The translations under genes and the position numbers were made by a program. DNA of 64,000 nucleotides. It comes from Porphyridium purpureum. Lineage: Eukaryota; Rhodophyta; Bangiophyceae; Porphyridiales; Porphyridiaceae. A model generated the notes under the pieces. It did not search any database and was not told the origin of the DNA. It saw only the letters and a list, made by a program, of their open reading frames with translations. Of the stretch, positions 8,916 to 20,559 are shown one piece after another (within the stretch, counting starts at the first letter, position 1; each line of letters opens with the position of its first letter). The stretch lies in the NCBI GenBank assembly GCA_008690995.1, contig VRMN01000006.1:889501-953500 (forward strand), written 5' to 3'.

Positions 8916-9607
8916 TTGAGCTCGGTACGAACACGCCTCTGACCCTGCACATGTCCCAGCTCCATCGGGACGGGTCCTTCCTGCGCTGCACGACCGAAAA
9001 ATGGCGTCCTCACACTTGAATCACGCACGCCGCGGGTCGCATGAATGGCGTCGTCCACGACCACCGCCACCTGCGCAGCCTCCGCGAACGTGCTCACTCC
9101 TCGCTTGTACACTTCCAAGCGGACCTCGGGCTTCAGACCCCTCACAAAGCGGTCCGTCATTTCTGCGTCCGACAAGTCCGGAATCACAAGTGCCGCGTCT
9201 TGAAAAGCCGCCACATACGCATGGGCCGGGCCTTTCTGCGAAAGACGCGTCAACTTGTCCCTTGCACGCCTGATCGAATCCTGCGGCGTGAACCGAGCAC
9301 TCACGAGGGCAGCGAAATCATTCCACGTCGTGGGGATCTCCTGCGGGTAGCGTTCGCAGTTTAGAACCCACCAATGAAGCGCCTCTCCCTCGAAATAGTC
9401 TGATGCCAGGTCCACAGCACGCCTCTCCGCAAGCAGACGTTTCTCCAAATCGTCCGGGTGGATGCTCTCCAACAGCCGGCCCAAGATCTTCTTTCTCGCC
9501 TGGAACAACCACGTCTTCACAACCAGAAGGTCCCTCTTCCCGTCGAACCTCATCAGACGGGCCTCCTTCGGGCCACGTGGTCCCAGCGTCTCCGAATCAA
9601 TCTCCAT
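8801..9607 (-). CDS. gag: Gypsy gag protein with CCHC zinc knuckle
   Basis: 268 aa from the ATG at 9607; the frame upstream begins with GTG. The central part is a retrotransposon gag domain (WWVLNCERYPQEIPTTWNDF, then LTRLSQKGPAHAYVAAFQDA). The zinc knuckle CWNCGRPGHIARKC lies near the C-terminus. It packages element RNA into particles. The end overlaps pol. Confidence 0.9.
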   Translation of the reverse strand: MEIDSETLGPRGPKEARLMRFDGKRDLLVVKTWLFQARKKILGRLLESIHPDDLEKRLLAERRAVDLASDYFEGEALHWWVLNCERYPQEIPTTWNDFAALVSARFTPQDSIRRARDKLTRLSQKGPAHAYVAAFQDAALVIPDLSDAEMTDRFVRGLKPEVRLEVYKRGVSTFAEAAQVAVVVDDAIHATRGVRDSSVRTPFFGRAAQEGPVPMELGHVQGQRRVRTELKCWNCGRPGHIARKCPEARKTIHQLEGDSLESKNEELE

Positions 9608-10153
9608 GCTTTCTGGACTAAAGCACACTCAACGATGACAACGACACAAACCGCGAGTCTCCGCTGCTCACACTCTCGAACAGCTGCGCGCAACACGAAC
9701 GGGCTTCGATTGCCCTCACGAACACAAACCGACACACGAAACAGTCCTCTCACTCACACACACGTACAGCAATCCGCTCATGCACACACAAGAAAGCACA
9801 CAGCAATCCTCCTCTGTTGCGCTGGATGGGGAGCGGCCCGGGCCTTTGCACTGGGGCGGGGATTATAGATGCGATCTTATATGGAGGTGTTCGGCGCCTA
9901 CCTTCGCAAAGGTGGTCGTGCGACACTAGGATGAATCCTAGTGAAGGCTGACCGTTACGGCTCTTGCCTACTAATACGTGCTAAGGCAGAGAGCGAGTCC
10001 GCCGTCAAGGCCTAGGCCTATCGTACAGCCAAGACTGAGACCCGCTTCCACCCGTCGCACCCTCCGGATCGACTTACTCGAACCCCCTTACCCGCAGACT
10101 CTCCCACCCAGGCAACCCCAGAGAAACTCTAAGAGAACCTTAGAGCAACCCCA

Positions 10154-10173
10154 GGTAACCAGCGATGATACCA
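10154..10173 (-). other. Primer-binding site
   Basis: Starts two bases inside the 5' LTR. On the minus strand it reads TGGTATCATCGCTGG, beginning like the complement of a plant-type initiator tRNA-Met 3' end (TGGTATCA). Confidence 0.65.
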
Positions 10174-10175
10174 AA

Positions 10176-10465
10176 TGTTACCAATGCTGTGCCTTTTTTA
10201 CTCTCTGCGTCTTCTTCTTTCTCCGAGCAAGACCTGACCGGCTAGTCCGGGCAGGCGCGTCGCCTTTTTATACCCTTACTTCCGCCAGGGACAGCAAGGC
10301 GCCAAGAGAAATGACAATGCAAACCATTGGCATTTCTGCGCGCGTCTAGAAGGTTCTGGAACCTCTAGAAGGTTCTAGAAACGGTTAAACGGTCTACCGG
10401 TTTAACGGCTTACCGGTTTCGGATTAACCGAACCGTTCTAGGTGAATGGGGTCGAACGGATAACA
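10176..10465 (-). repeat. 5' LTR of the gypsy element
   Basis: 290 bp, identical by eye to the copy at 5015-5304. Heat-shock elements at 10348-10381 and a TATA box at 10263-10272. It is followed by GCGAG, the right copy of the target duplication. Confidence 0.95.
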
Positions 10466-10541
10466 GCGAGAAACGCCCTTCGCCTGCGCTGCAAAGCTGT
10501 CGCTGCGTGCGCGTGTTCGATGATGCACGGGATGACCTATA

Positions 10542-11924
10542 CAGCAAGTGACAATCAATTATAAACACCCGTACGTTTTTACTTTTTCTGACAAAAGAGA
10601 TAATTTTAGAGCAAAGCGATAGAAGGTTGACATTACGGTGACCGTTGCAAGCGTCCAAACGATTGAAAACACGCATTCCAAGCTTTATTTGCGTGGAATT
10701 GAGCTTGCGGCGGGGGAAAATCATGGGCAAGCCGTCAAGCCTTGGTGAGCGAGAGCAGGGCGTGATTGCTGCTTTGGTTGCTGAAGGTCACTCTTAGCGC
10801 GTGATCGCGGGCCGACTGGGAAGATCTCGCTCAGCAACGGTAGTGAGGAACTATTTGAAACGCCCGGGACAGTACGGAAAACGGGGACCCAATCAGAATG
10901 CCGTAAAAAAGACACCTTACCTGCACCGAAAGATTGAGATATGTCCTGAAAACAAAGCGATTTTCTACTGCAGGTCAGGTGAACGCCAGCATCTTGTTAG
11001 CACGTGCCAAGCCAGTCTCAGTGCAAACCGTCCGACGTATCATTCGAAATGAGCACACACGGAAGAAGTGCAAGAAAACGCCGCATTTGCAGGATCGCCA
11101 TCGACAGGCACGTATGAAGTTTGTGCTTGATCACCACTGGAAACGGGAGGACTGGAGAGATGTTGTGTTTACAGACGAGAAAAAGTGGAATTTGGACGGT
11201 CCTAGTGGCTTGAAATTCTACTGGGCGGGTCTGGAGGATGAGCCAGCTATATGTTTGAATCGTGTTTGTGGTGGACAGAGCTTGATGGTCTGGGGAGCGA
11301 TAAATGGCGACGGAAAGCTTGCTCTTTTGTTCACAAAAGACTACTATTCGGGTGGCCAGACTGCCGCAAAATACTTGGAAATGTTGGACAAGCCTCGGGT
11401 CATTGTGAAGGCTAAATGAAAGATTGGATACTTCAAATTCATACAGGACGAGGCCGCTTTCTACAGGGCCAAAATCACGATGGACTGGTTGTAACACAAT
11501 AACGTGGAGGTTCAAGATTGGCCCGCGCTTTCGCCAGACCTGAATCCAATTGAGAATGTATGGGACCATTTGACATGTCAGGTTTATGGTGGATGTAAGC
11601 AGTATTCTAATGTGAGAGAGCTACGAGAGGCAGTCGAGGATGTGTGGGAGCAAAGGGACGATTGCTACGCCAGAGACCTGTATGACAGCATGTCAAAGAG
11701 GATCATTCAAGTGGCTTTGGTGCAAGGAAAGACAGGCCGCTTCTAGAACTTGATTTTATCTTTCAGTACTCTGGTACATGCTCTGCATCTTCCCTGTTTT
11801 TAATCGTTTGTCGATTCTTTTTCGCGCCAAACAGTCGACCTTCACCAACTCTGGACAAAGTTTACCTTTCTTGTTAGAAATATTAAAAAAGGTACGGATG
11901 TTTTTAATTGATTGCCACTTACTG
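10542..11924 (+). mobile_element. Decayed Tc1-type DNA transposon
   Basis: About 1.38 kb. The ends are inverted repeats of about 36-40 bp: left 10542-10581 (CAGCAAGTGACAATCAATTA...), right 11883-11924 (reverse complement CAGTAAGTGGCAATCAATTA...), with a few mismatches. A TA precedes the left end at 10540-10541; the right flank no longer shows TA. The interior holds a broken Tc1 transposase. The gypsy element landed 76 bp outside its left end. Confidence 0.85.
10723..11746 (+). pseudogene. Tc1/mariner (DD34E) transposase pseudogene
   Basis: Starts with an ATG (MGKPSSLGEREQGVIAAL) and an N-terminal HTH, then runs through several frames. An in-frame TAG follows near 10796, frameshifts precede the catalytic half, a TGA lies at about 11417 and a TAA at about 11492. 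The catalytic core is recognisable: VFTDEKKWNLDG (first Asp), QDEAAF (second Asp, QDN in relatives), SPDLNPIENVW (Glu) with 34 residues between the second Asp and Glu, i.e. DD34E. It cannot make a transposase. Confidence 0.88.
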
Positions 11925-12479
11925 GAAGTCTAGAGTATCACAGCCGGCACAACGGAGTCACATTCTAAGGTATCATGTCGTCGCACAATTGAGCAAGTCA
12001 AGACGTGTGTTCAGCGCGTCCTCGATTGTGCTTGACTTACCCAAGATTGTGAACACTCGGTCTGCAACCAGAGCTGCAAGCGCGGCAGCATGTCCAGAAT
12101 AATGGCATAAAAGCATGGAGTCAAAGTTGAGAATCGTAGTCCTCCGTGAAAAGAGAAGCAGATAAATAAGTTTGCTGAAAAATCAACAGCTTGACAGCGA
12201 CAAAGCTGGAGCAAGTTAACCTTGGACGCAAAACGCTGCATCAAAACGGTACGGGAAGACCGCCTGGTGAAGACTCACTCGCAGTTCTAAACCCTCCACC
12301 ATCAATAATCCCATAGCGGTGAGCCTAGGGCTTGTTCATGAAAGAACAAACTATTCGTAAAGCAGTCTCGAGCAGGACACGTTTCGACAGGAAGAGGCCG
12401 TCTGTATACATTGCAGCACATAGTGCATCAAGTCGAGAATCGGTCACACACATGTAACGACGGGTTTGAAAAGTAGGCG

Positions 12480-15400
12480 AAGGGTGTCTGTCGCGAGTGC
12501 TATAAGAGGTTGATATTGGAGCTAGCGGGTGAGCAGTGGGTCATTTTGAGAGCTTATCGGAGGCATCGGAGCACGTTGCTGTATACCTTCAAGACTTTGA
12601 ATTTCCCCGGACAAGCGAGGGAGCACGGAGCAAGGCAGTATGGGCGAAGAAGAGTCCATGTTTGGACTCAGAGTCGCATAACGCTGTCATTCGATATACC
12701 CGCCGATATATAGGGTTGAGAAAATAAGGGAAAGGACGCGTCGAACTTTAGAAATGTGGTTGAATCATTGCCCGCTCTTATTTTTGGTGCGCTAGGGATA
12801 CGTCCGGCACACGAGCCCGTGGTGTGGCTAAGAGCGCTCGAGAACTACACGAAGCAGAATACGGTTCAATGGGAGCGATATTCGAGTTGGACCGTGCGCA
12901 CACTCAATACCCAGAAGGCCCGGAGTCCCTGGCGTTCAGGAGCCGGACATCTGGCTTGATCGGGTGCTGGACCGATGGCAGATTCAGGCGCGCACCGACT
13001 CATATCAATAGAGTATTGCGGCGACAGAAAAGCTCGGGGACTCATTGCGGGACAATTGGCGCGCAATTCGCTGAACAAGCTCGATGCTTATAATCACTAA
13101 AAGTATCTCACCGCTGTCGCGAACAACCCGCTGGGGATGAAGAAAGAGGCGGTCATCTTGCATAAGTTTATGATTACGGTAGAAGTGTGGGACCAATCGG
13201 AAGGCATTTGCGCGAGCGACGTTCCAGGAGATCGCCATGGAGGAGGGCGAGCAGCTCGAGAACTTCAGAGAGAGGTTCTCAGCAGCAGTTATGGTGATGG
13301 AGCTCGCAAACGAGGAAGGCTTGGACGAAGCGAAAATTGTCGAAGAAATCGTTGCAGCGCGTTTCTGTGGGAAAGTTATGAGGAAGGTGTGCGTATAGCA
13401 GCCAACACGAGCAAAGTCCTGAAGACTTTATCGGATGCGGTTCTCTACCTGCAGACGTATTAATATGGTCAGGTAGAAGAAGCGATTCGGGGTAAAGCGC
13501 TTAGTATGCCGATTGTGAGGCAATAACGGATCTATAAAAACAAAGAACACTACGCCAGGCCATGTTGACAAAAGAAGGGGTCGAAGGAGCCTACGCACGA
13601 TGTGGTCTGAGAAATGCGAAATGAGATTGAAGCACTCAACGCACAGCTGAAGAAGAGACCGCCTCGTTTCGGTCAGGCCAGTTTGACATAGCCAGTACCG
13701 TCGTAGGATCGTGGAGAGGAGTCGCTGAACTCCGAGGCTTCAGAAGACAGTGACGATGCGGCCCGAAACACGAATTCAGAGTTGCGCTTGGTGCGAGTTG
13801 TGAGAGCACAGGTTCGGTTGGGCTCGACACCATGTCAAGTGACCATACCTTTGCTTCATGAGAGCTGCTTTCCGGCCTGCGTAAGACTAAAGATGTTATC
13901 CTTTCATCGGGCATTGAGAGTGAGACTGACGGAGTGATGATTAAGCATGTAGATGGCACGATATTTTACCCGTGCGATACTTGAGTCGTGTGACTGGAAA
14001 CATACTTTCGTTCAGCAGACTTGTGGATGCAAGGCACTTATATGATACTCGCCCAGAAAGCATGCACTGGTCATCGGTTGTGGGGTGCTAGGGAATTTGG
14101 GTTGCTAAGTCGAGGTTGGCTTTCCCTGGAAGAACCTTTATACGTATCCAATGTGGATATCAACCGATCTTTCTTGTTCATGTCACGATTGCGCAGACAC
14201 CCATCAATATTCCAGCACTGATTCTGCGAGCAGAGGCGTGTGCTTGAGCCGTAGTCGCATGGTTTTATCAAGCGAGAGATAAAGCGGACATAGGAAGCAG
14301 TAGACTTTTAAGCGAAGCTAGCCTTTCCGTCACCAGAGGCTGTAAAGACCACGCTGAGACGGGGCAATATTGACGAGTACGCGCTCTTTGCAGCGGACAT
14401 GGAGAGGGATGTGCAGATCTTTAGAAAGCCAACGGCCAAAATGAAGGGCAAGACCACAGGACACATTACTATAGTGGAAAACTGCCTCAATGCGACGCAG
14501 TCATGCAGTAGCAGATGCACTCGGACTTGATCTTTGTCGAGGGTTATACTTTCCTGATCACAGTATGAAATCCATGCATTATGTCGTGGTGACTCACGTA
14601 AGGATCAAGAGCGGAAAAGACATGGCAATGGCCATGAACAAGCAAATAAGATTTCTCAGAGCACACAGAGTGGATGTAACCACGGGAAAAAGTGACCCGG
14701 GGTCAGGTTGGATAGCGATGGTGGGAGATTTGGAGGAAAAGGGCATACTTGTGAGTTTTACGGCAGCAGCGGAGGCAGTGCCTGCTGCGAAGAGGGGCGA
14801 TTCGGACTGTGAAGGAGATAACGCGCGCGACTATGAACGTGCTGCAATAATCATTGCCCTCAGGACCCATTCCTCAGTTGATTAAGAACACCACACACAA
14901 GAGTAACATGGTACCAGCTACTACCGAATGACATGATACAGAAACGCCGATGTCGCGGATGACTGGTGTTAAAGTCAACATAAAGAAGGACCTGATGTTG
15001 AAATTTGGCGACTATATTCAAGTAGAGTCAGTGAAGTCACATAATACTTTGAAGGCACGGACGCTTGGATGCATAGCTCCGTGTCCAACATCCAATGTGG
15101 AAGTTGCTTGTGTGTTTTTGATTTTGAGCAGCACGCGGGAGACGAACAAGCAAGGATGCCAGAAGCTCGAGACACCAGACGCCGTTGTGACGTACTCGAC
15201 TGGGTTCAACGGCGCCGTCCTGTCCAATCAGGCGACGAGACGAACCCCCACGAGGAAAGCGGGCACAACACCATTGCTCCTACATAGAGCAATAGAGATT
15301 CGCATACGCATGCTGGGAGCCGCGCTGGTGGGTCTGGGCTAATATCAACCGGACGCGTAGAATCATTGCACAGCACTGCGTCCATGGGGCCGTATGAGCC

Positions 15401-16860
15401 GCAGCAAGGCGAATAGCAACAATTTTTATTAAAGTTGCAAGCCAGTCCTACATTACTGAACCAAAAACTGCATCTGCCAGAAGGGTCCATGATAATTAGA
15501 CGAAGAACAAGCATTAAGCGGGGAGTGAGACTATGAGACCCGCTGAGAAAGAGCATGAAGTGAGTAGTGAGCCCGAAACGAAGAGCACAAGCCAGTCGGA
15601 AGCTGGGAAAGCCAGAGACGCCAAACAAATTGAAGTGGAGGCTGGATAAGATACGGCAGCGGAACCGGGAGATCAGGGAGAAGCTGATGAGGTGTTAGTA
15701 GATGGATTGCGTAAAATAGCGCTCGAAGTGCTGCACCGTGCAACAGTTATCCAAGATATTACATCAAGGCTAGCACAAGTGCCGGCTAGAGGATGCAAGA
15801 GACAACTTTTTGTTTTTATCGCGAACAACTCAAATAAGCCGGCACAGGAAAAGAGGAGAAACTTTATGATAGTCTAAAGGTATGTGAGAGAGTCGGTGTG
15901 CTTGATAGCTGTTGTCCGCTGGGCCTACAGGGAGCACGGCGAATCCGGGTTGCCTGCTGCAGTGGCCAAATTATTGCAGACGTCTTCATGGGACACGGAT
16001 GCCTTGGAGCCCGGAGGAGAAAAGTGACACGCGAGGAAACAAAGAACATACACCCGGCGCGCATGATTCTGGATGAAAAGAGCAACAAGCAGACGAGCGA
16101 GGTAGTGAAAGTGAAAGCGAGGCTCGGGGCTAGTGGAAACTGGCAGGGCCGTCAATTGCTCCCGATGCAGTGTCGCCAGCACTTAGCACTGAGGCTTTGT
16201 TTTTGCTAGCAGCTTTGGCCGCCTATGAAAGATGTTCAAAAGACACTCTCGGCTATCCAGAAACATATCCTAATGTGGACATTCTCGATGACAAACCAAA
16301 GTACATAGGTCTTGACAAGGGGCTGGCGCAGGTTATGAGTGAGATACGCCCGGCCTTGTAGCATTGGGTGAGTCTGTCCGGAACAATGATGTGCGGACTT
16401 AAAACGGCGATGTAAGGACGCATTATGTCAGCTAAGCTCTGGCGTGATCACTTGGTCAGGGAGTTGAAGGGGCCTGGGTTTGCTTCATTTGCGAATGACG
16501 CATGTGTGTTTCGACAAAAGAGCGATGAAATGTGGCTTGTTGTATACGTAGACGACATCATGGTGGTTGCCGAACGACAGAAAAACATCATTTAATTCAG
16601 GAAGGAGCTTGCATCGAAGTCTAAAGGCTTGAAAGTGTGCGTGGTCGAAAAGGGCGAGTACCTCGGCATGTGGTTCAACTTTCGGCATGATGGCCAGGTA
16701 GAATTTAGCATGCCTGCATTCCTCGAACGATTAGTATCGGAAGCAGCGGTGACTTACAGCGCCAAGACACCAACTAAAGAGAACCTCTTCAACGTAGAGG
16801 CAAACGCTACCCCCGCGTTCGGCTGTCGAGAAAGCTGCTTTTCATACACGTGATGCAAAG
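12480..16860 (+). mobile_element. Fossil Ty1/copia element A
   Basis: Heavily decayed (well over ten breaks). Approximate parts: gag-like segment (about 13200-13400, EGEQLENFRERFSAA), an integrase region (about 14500-15150, resembling VKVNIKKDLMLKFGDYIQV of the better-kept copy at 38-42 kb), and reverse transcriptase (about 16170-16800, with a YVDDIMVV core). Shared motifs put it in the same copia family as the 38-42 kb element. LTRs were not found; boundaries are estimates. The stretch 11925-12480 before it has no recognisable gene. It is old. Confidence 0.7.
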
Positions 16861-16984
16861 CTTACATATCTAGCCAAAAGAACCCGTCCGAACTTGGTGG
16901 TGAGACTGTCTTCTCTCCTGCGTAAAGTGCAAACCCTGACTGAAGGGGACTACGAACAACTTCAAAGAATCTTGGGGTATGGCT

Positions 16985-19900
16985 GAGGGAGCGAACTCGC
17001 CAGATGAAGCACGCTTGAGGGGCGCGAGCGAGCGTACGACCTGCTGACAAGCAAGGGGGCTGCGTGATCGGTAACCGGGACGAGAGCGACACTACCGACC
17101 GTCGCGCGGAGGGTACGATGGTCCCGGCCTTCGCGGCTGCTCTGTATAAAAGATTGGTGCAGCCGCGCGGAGCAGGATTCGCCGGTCTCTAGAGTCAGAG
17201 GCTTCAGGATTTAGCATCGGAAATAGTAGGTACTACAAACGAAGCTTCTCGGAATAATGGCGTTTGCTTATAGTGGAGCGGTTGCACTTGTGGATCCGGG
17301 CGTGTTGCGTTTTCCGCAGGTTATGAGCCCAGCCAATAAGCTGAGGATGGACTGCGGGAATTGTGCCGCTTGGGCAACGCGGATGAAGTTCTTACTGTGT
17401 CAAGAGCAAGTCTGGTACGTAATTGAGGGAAAGACGGCAGCAGCCGTGAGTGCCACGGGCACGGTGGGTGTTGACACTGCCACCGGAGCAGGCGGGGTGG
17501 TGGACCCGGACAAGGATGAAAAGGCTTGCGGTCTAACTGGTGCAAGTGTAGGCGCGGCCCACCTTCACGTCGTAGCAGACGCTCCGAGCGCCACGGCAGC
17601 TTGGGACGAGCTTGAGGTCGTTGCGAAGGCCGCGGTGCCTTTGTATGCAAGGGAACTGCGTAAGAAGCTGGCAACCTTTCGGGATCACGCCGATAAGCCA
17701 GTATACAACGTTCTTGCCGAAATTATCCTGCTTCGTCGCGAAATGCAAGCGGCAGGCATCGAAGCTGCAAAAGACGAATACTGCACTGCACGATTTGAAG
17801 CGTTGCCAACACAGTTCGCGCCAATCGAACAAGCGTGGGAAGCCGGCAGTGGGGTCGCTACATTGAAGGAGTTGCAGCCAATGCTCCTCGCTGTGGAGCG
17901 CGGTTTGAAGCGCGATGATGAAGCTTTTGCACTGAAAGCACATGCGTTCCTCGCCCCACGTCGATCCACAGGAAGGGTCCAGTTCAACGGCGCATGCTGG
18001 ACTTGCGGGAAGCAAGGGGACACCAGACGCAAGCTTACACGTGGGCACAGGAGTGCAAGCCAGGGACGGACTTCCAGGTCCTTAGAAGCCGAGACCATGT
18101 TTGTACTGTGTGCGCAAGGGCGGACTTGGGCCAACGTCGCACGCACAGACAAGAAAGACGACTTGATTTTGGACTCATGGGTGTCCAGTCACATAAATGT
18201 TTTTCGTCAACCCCGCGAATTCCAGTCGTGGCTGGAACCTAAGGTGAACAGGGGCGGCATGCTAGATAAAGGCTTGGAGACCCAAGAGCAGGCTCAAGGG
18301 CAGAGAGAAGTAAGAGAAGAAGGAGAAGGAAAGAAAAACGGGAAGACAGATTGATAGCAATGACCAATATTTTCGAAGCAATCCTGAATCCGCGACCAAC
18401 TGGTCGGGGTGCTGAGGAAATTCGGAGTCGAGCGCAAGCCATAGGATTGTTAGGCCCGGAGGCGGCTGGGCTGAGTGATCACCGCCGTATGAGAAGCGGA
18501 GCGGTGAGGCGGACCCGGAGCGCTAACGCCAGCGTAATGCCTGAGGATGTACCAATGGTACTACTGACTGAATTGCTGGACGCCAAAAGGGCGTTGTAAT
18601 CACACGCTGGTAGTGAAGTATTCATAGGAAAGCCGGCGGCTCTGCGTCGGCACGGAGTCCCGCCCTTGCAGCGCGCGTATGAGAAGGCCACGGCATTAAG
18701 CGTTTCTAGCGCTCAGTTTGTCTAGCTAAAGTCTATCTTTGGCGCGAAGAATGCCGAGTTGGGTGCCGCGCATGACAGATGTAATGTAGACTTGTGGCGC
18801 AGGGTGACGAGGTGAAGAACGCTCATGGGGCGATTGTGTGCCATCGCTTTGCGTTTGAGAAGCCGGTAGGCTTGGTTGCAGTGTGCGCGGTCTTGAGCCT
18901 ATCCCTTTAGGCCTCTTGTAGATTTGCAGACTGCGGATTCTTTGATGGTGGTTCTGCGTACGTGTGCGCTCCATTTGGAGGGCCTGCTAGGTATACAGAA
19001 GTTTTCGGCTTGGTCAAGTATCTCGACAAGGACTACGTTAGTGCCCGGGAGTTGGCGAAGCTGCGCAAGATGGACCGACCGGTGATTTGTCTTCCGCAAG
19101 CGTTGTACGGATTGGCCCGTGCTGGCAGTGACTTTGGGTAACATGCTCGCGAGAATCTGGCTGGTTTCGGCTGGAAGGAGTCGGCGTTCGATAAAAAGGT
19201 GTATGTGCGCAAGCGAAGCGGCAAGCCGACATAGCTAGTGTTAAATGTCGATGACGGAGGAGTCACGATTTATCGTGTATCCGTTCATGAAACGATTCGG
19301 GAGGCTACAGGCGTATTTCAGATCTCGAAACAGACAGAATATGTCGCTGCCGCGACGAAGGATGAACCCGCAAGGTTTCTTGGCATGTGTTTCTGGACAA
19401 TTCTGGGATCATGTGACTGGCTCGTGGGCTCGGCGAAATAGGTATCACTTGTTGTTGGAAAGCGAGGTGGCGGTAGCAGCAGGAAAACGCCCATGTTCTC
19501 GAAACCGGAGCCTGGTGACAAAGTAGCGCCTTGTGACGTAGAGGCGCGCAGAATCATTGGTCAAGCGTTATGGCTCGCGAGGACCACAAAGCCCGACATA
19601 GCACATGCGGTATGTAAACCCGCGGACAAATGACGCCGGGAAAGCGCTGGACGAAATCTTGACATACGTGCGTGGATCGAAGAATTTGGTATTGACGATC
19701 GAGATGCCCGACCGCGCTGTGAGCGCAGTTGCTCTGAAGTATTTTTCTGATTCCGATTTCTCGGCAGACAAATCGACGTCCAGTTCCTGTATTTTCATTG
19801 AAGCGGGCGGTTTGCGCCGCCCTGTGGACTGAAGTAGCGGCCGCCAGCGGCGCGTGGCCACTTCCACTGCAGGGGCAGAACTCATTGCAGTGCACACTTG

Positions 19901-20430
19901 CGTACGGCATAGAATGTTCCCGCAGGCAGACTTTCTTGAAAGAATCCTTTGGCTCGTGGCCGGGAGTGATCGTGTTGATTGACAATGAGATGGCGTCGAT
20001 GCAATTGGACGAGGATGGAGTAACAAGATATTGTGCATGCAGAGGATGCAGCGTGTGATATTGCGATGACTGCACAAAGTCGCTCCGGACGGGCACGCGC
20101 AGTTCGCGTGTGTGGAATCTCGGAAAAACGTCGCCGATATGTATACAAGGCTTTATCAGTCGATGCGTTTAGAACGCAGTTGGCAGGATGGAATGTGATG
20201 CAGTAAACTACAGGAGTTGGTGTTAAAAATGGCTCGTTATCCGCGCGATTCGCTACTTGGCCTCCGTGCCCAGTGCACCGCGCAGGCTGTCTGCCTTCGC
20301 CGGAGATTCCGTCCACCAGACCGATGGAAATCCGTCTACTTCCATCCCTAAGCCTCAATCTTCTGCCTCTATCTCTCGTGCTTTTTGCGTCTTCCGTGCG
20401 CTCCACTCGCCCTTTATACACATCGTCTAC
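16985..20430 (+). mobile_element. Fossil Ty1/copia element B
   Basis: Begins with an LTR/leader-like stretch (16985-17256) containing a TATA box (tgtataaaag, near 17150), which recurs at 59155-59440. Then gag (17257-18354), remains of pol with reverse transcriptase (about 18750-19230) and RNase H (about 19640-19800, YFSDSDFSADKS). Pol is heavily broken (on the order of ten or more breaks) while gag is still long. No matching 3' LTR was found; the right end is an estimate. Old, but younger-looking than element A in gag. Confidence 0.7.
17257..18354 (+). CDS. Gag region of copia element B
   Basis: An open stretch of 365 codons starting MAFAYSGAVALVDPG. It has the copia gag layout: an N-terminal NCAAWATRMKFLLCQEQVW segment, the helical LYARELRKKLATF...NVLAEIILLRREM gag core (UBN2-like), and a Cys-rich remnant of a zinc knuckle (CWTCGKQGD, about residue 246). 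Part of a fossil element, not a host gene. Confidence 0.65.
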   Translation: MAFAYSGAVALVDPGVLRFPQVMSPANKLRMDCGNCAAWATRMKFLLCQEQVWYVIEGKTAAAVSATGTVGVDTATGAGGVVDPDKDEKACGLTGASVGAAHLHVVADAPSATAAWDELEVVAKAAVPLYARELRKKLATFRDHADKPVYNVLAEIILLRREMQAAGIEAAKDEYCTARFEALPTQFAPIEQAWEAGSGVATLKELQPMLLAVERGLKRDDEAFALKAHAFLAPRRSTGRVQFNGACWTCGKQGDTRRKLTRGHRSASQGRTSRSLEAETMFVLCAQGRTWANVARTDKKDDLILDSWVSSHINVFRQPREFQSWLEPKVNRGGMLDKGLETQEQAQGQREVREEGEGKKNGKTD

Positions 20431-20434
20431 ACGG

Positions 20435-20509
20435 GAAACCGTGTCGTCTGAAACCGTGCAATCCAAAACCGTGCCAAGTGAAACCGTGTCGTCTGAAACC
20501 GTGTCGCGT
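20435..20509. repeat. 15-bp minisatellite, five units
   Basis: Five head-to-tail copies of a 15-mer close to GAAACCGTGTCGTCT (starts 20435, 20450, 20465, 20480, 20495). Units 1 and 4 are identical; the others vary at the 3' half. The GAAACCGTG core resembles the AACCG motif of promoters in this window. Confidence 0.9.
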
Positions 20510-20559
20510 GAAGTGGAGTATGTAATAATGCGTAAGCATTGTGCACTTTTGATGCAAGT

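Larger units (their letters stand above)
5015..10465 (-). mobile_element. Ty3/gypsy LTR retrotransposon, looks whole and very young
   Basis: A 5451-bp element on the minus strand: 5' LTR 10176-10465, primer-binding site, leader, gag, overlapping pol, polypurine tract, 3' LTR 5015-5304. The two 290-bp LTRs read as identical by eye and have inverted TGTTA...TAACA ends. The 5-bp target duplication GCGAG lies at 5010-5014 and 10466-10470. Pol order is protease, reverse transcriptase, RNase H, integrase, which places it in Ty3/gypsy (Metaviridae). No chromodomain is evident at the C-terminus. No obvious breaks were seen in the two main frames; LTR identity implies a very recent insertion. Confidence 0.95.
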
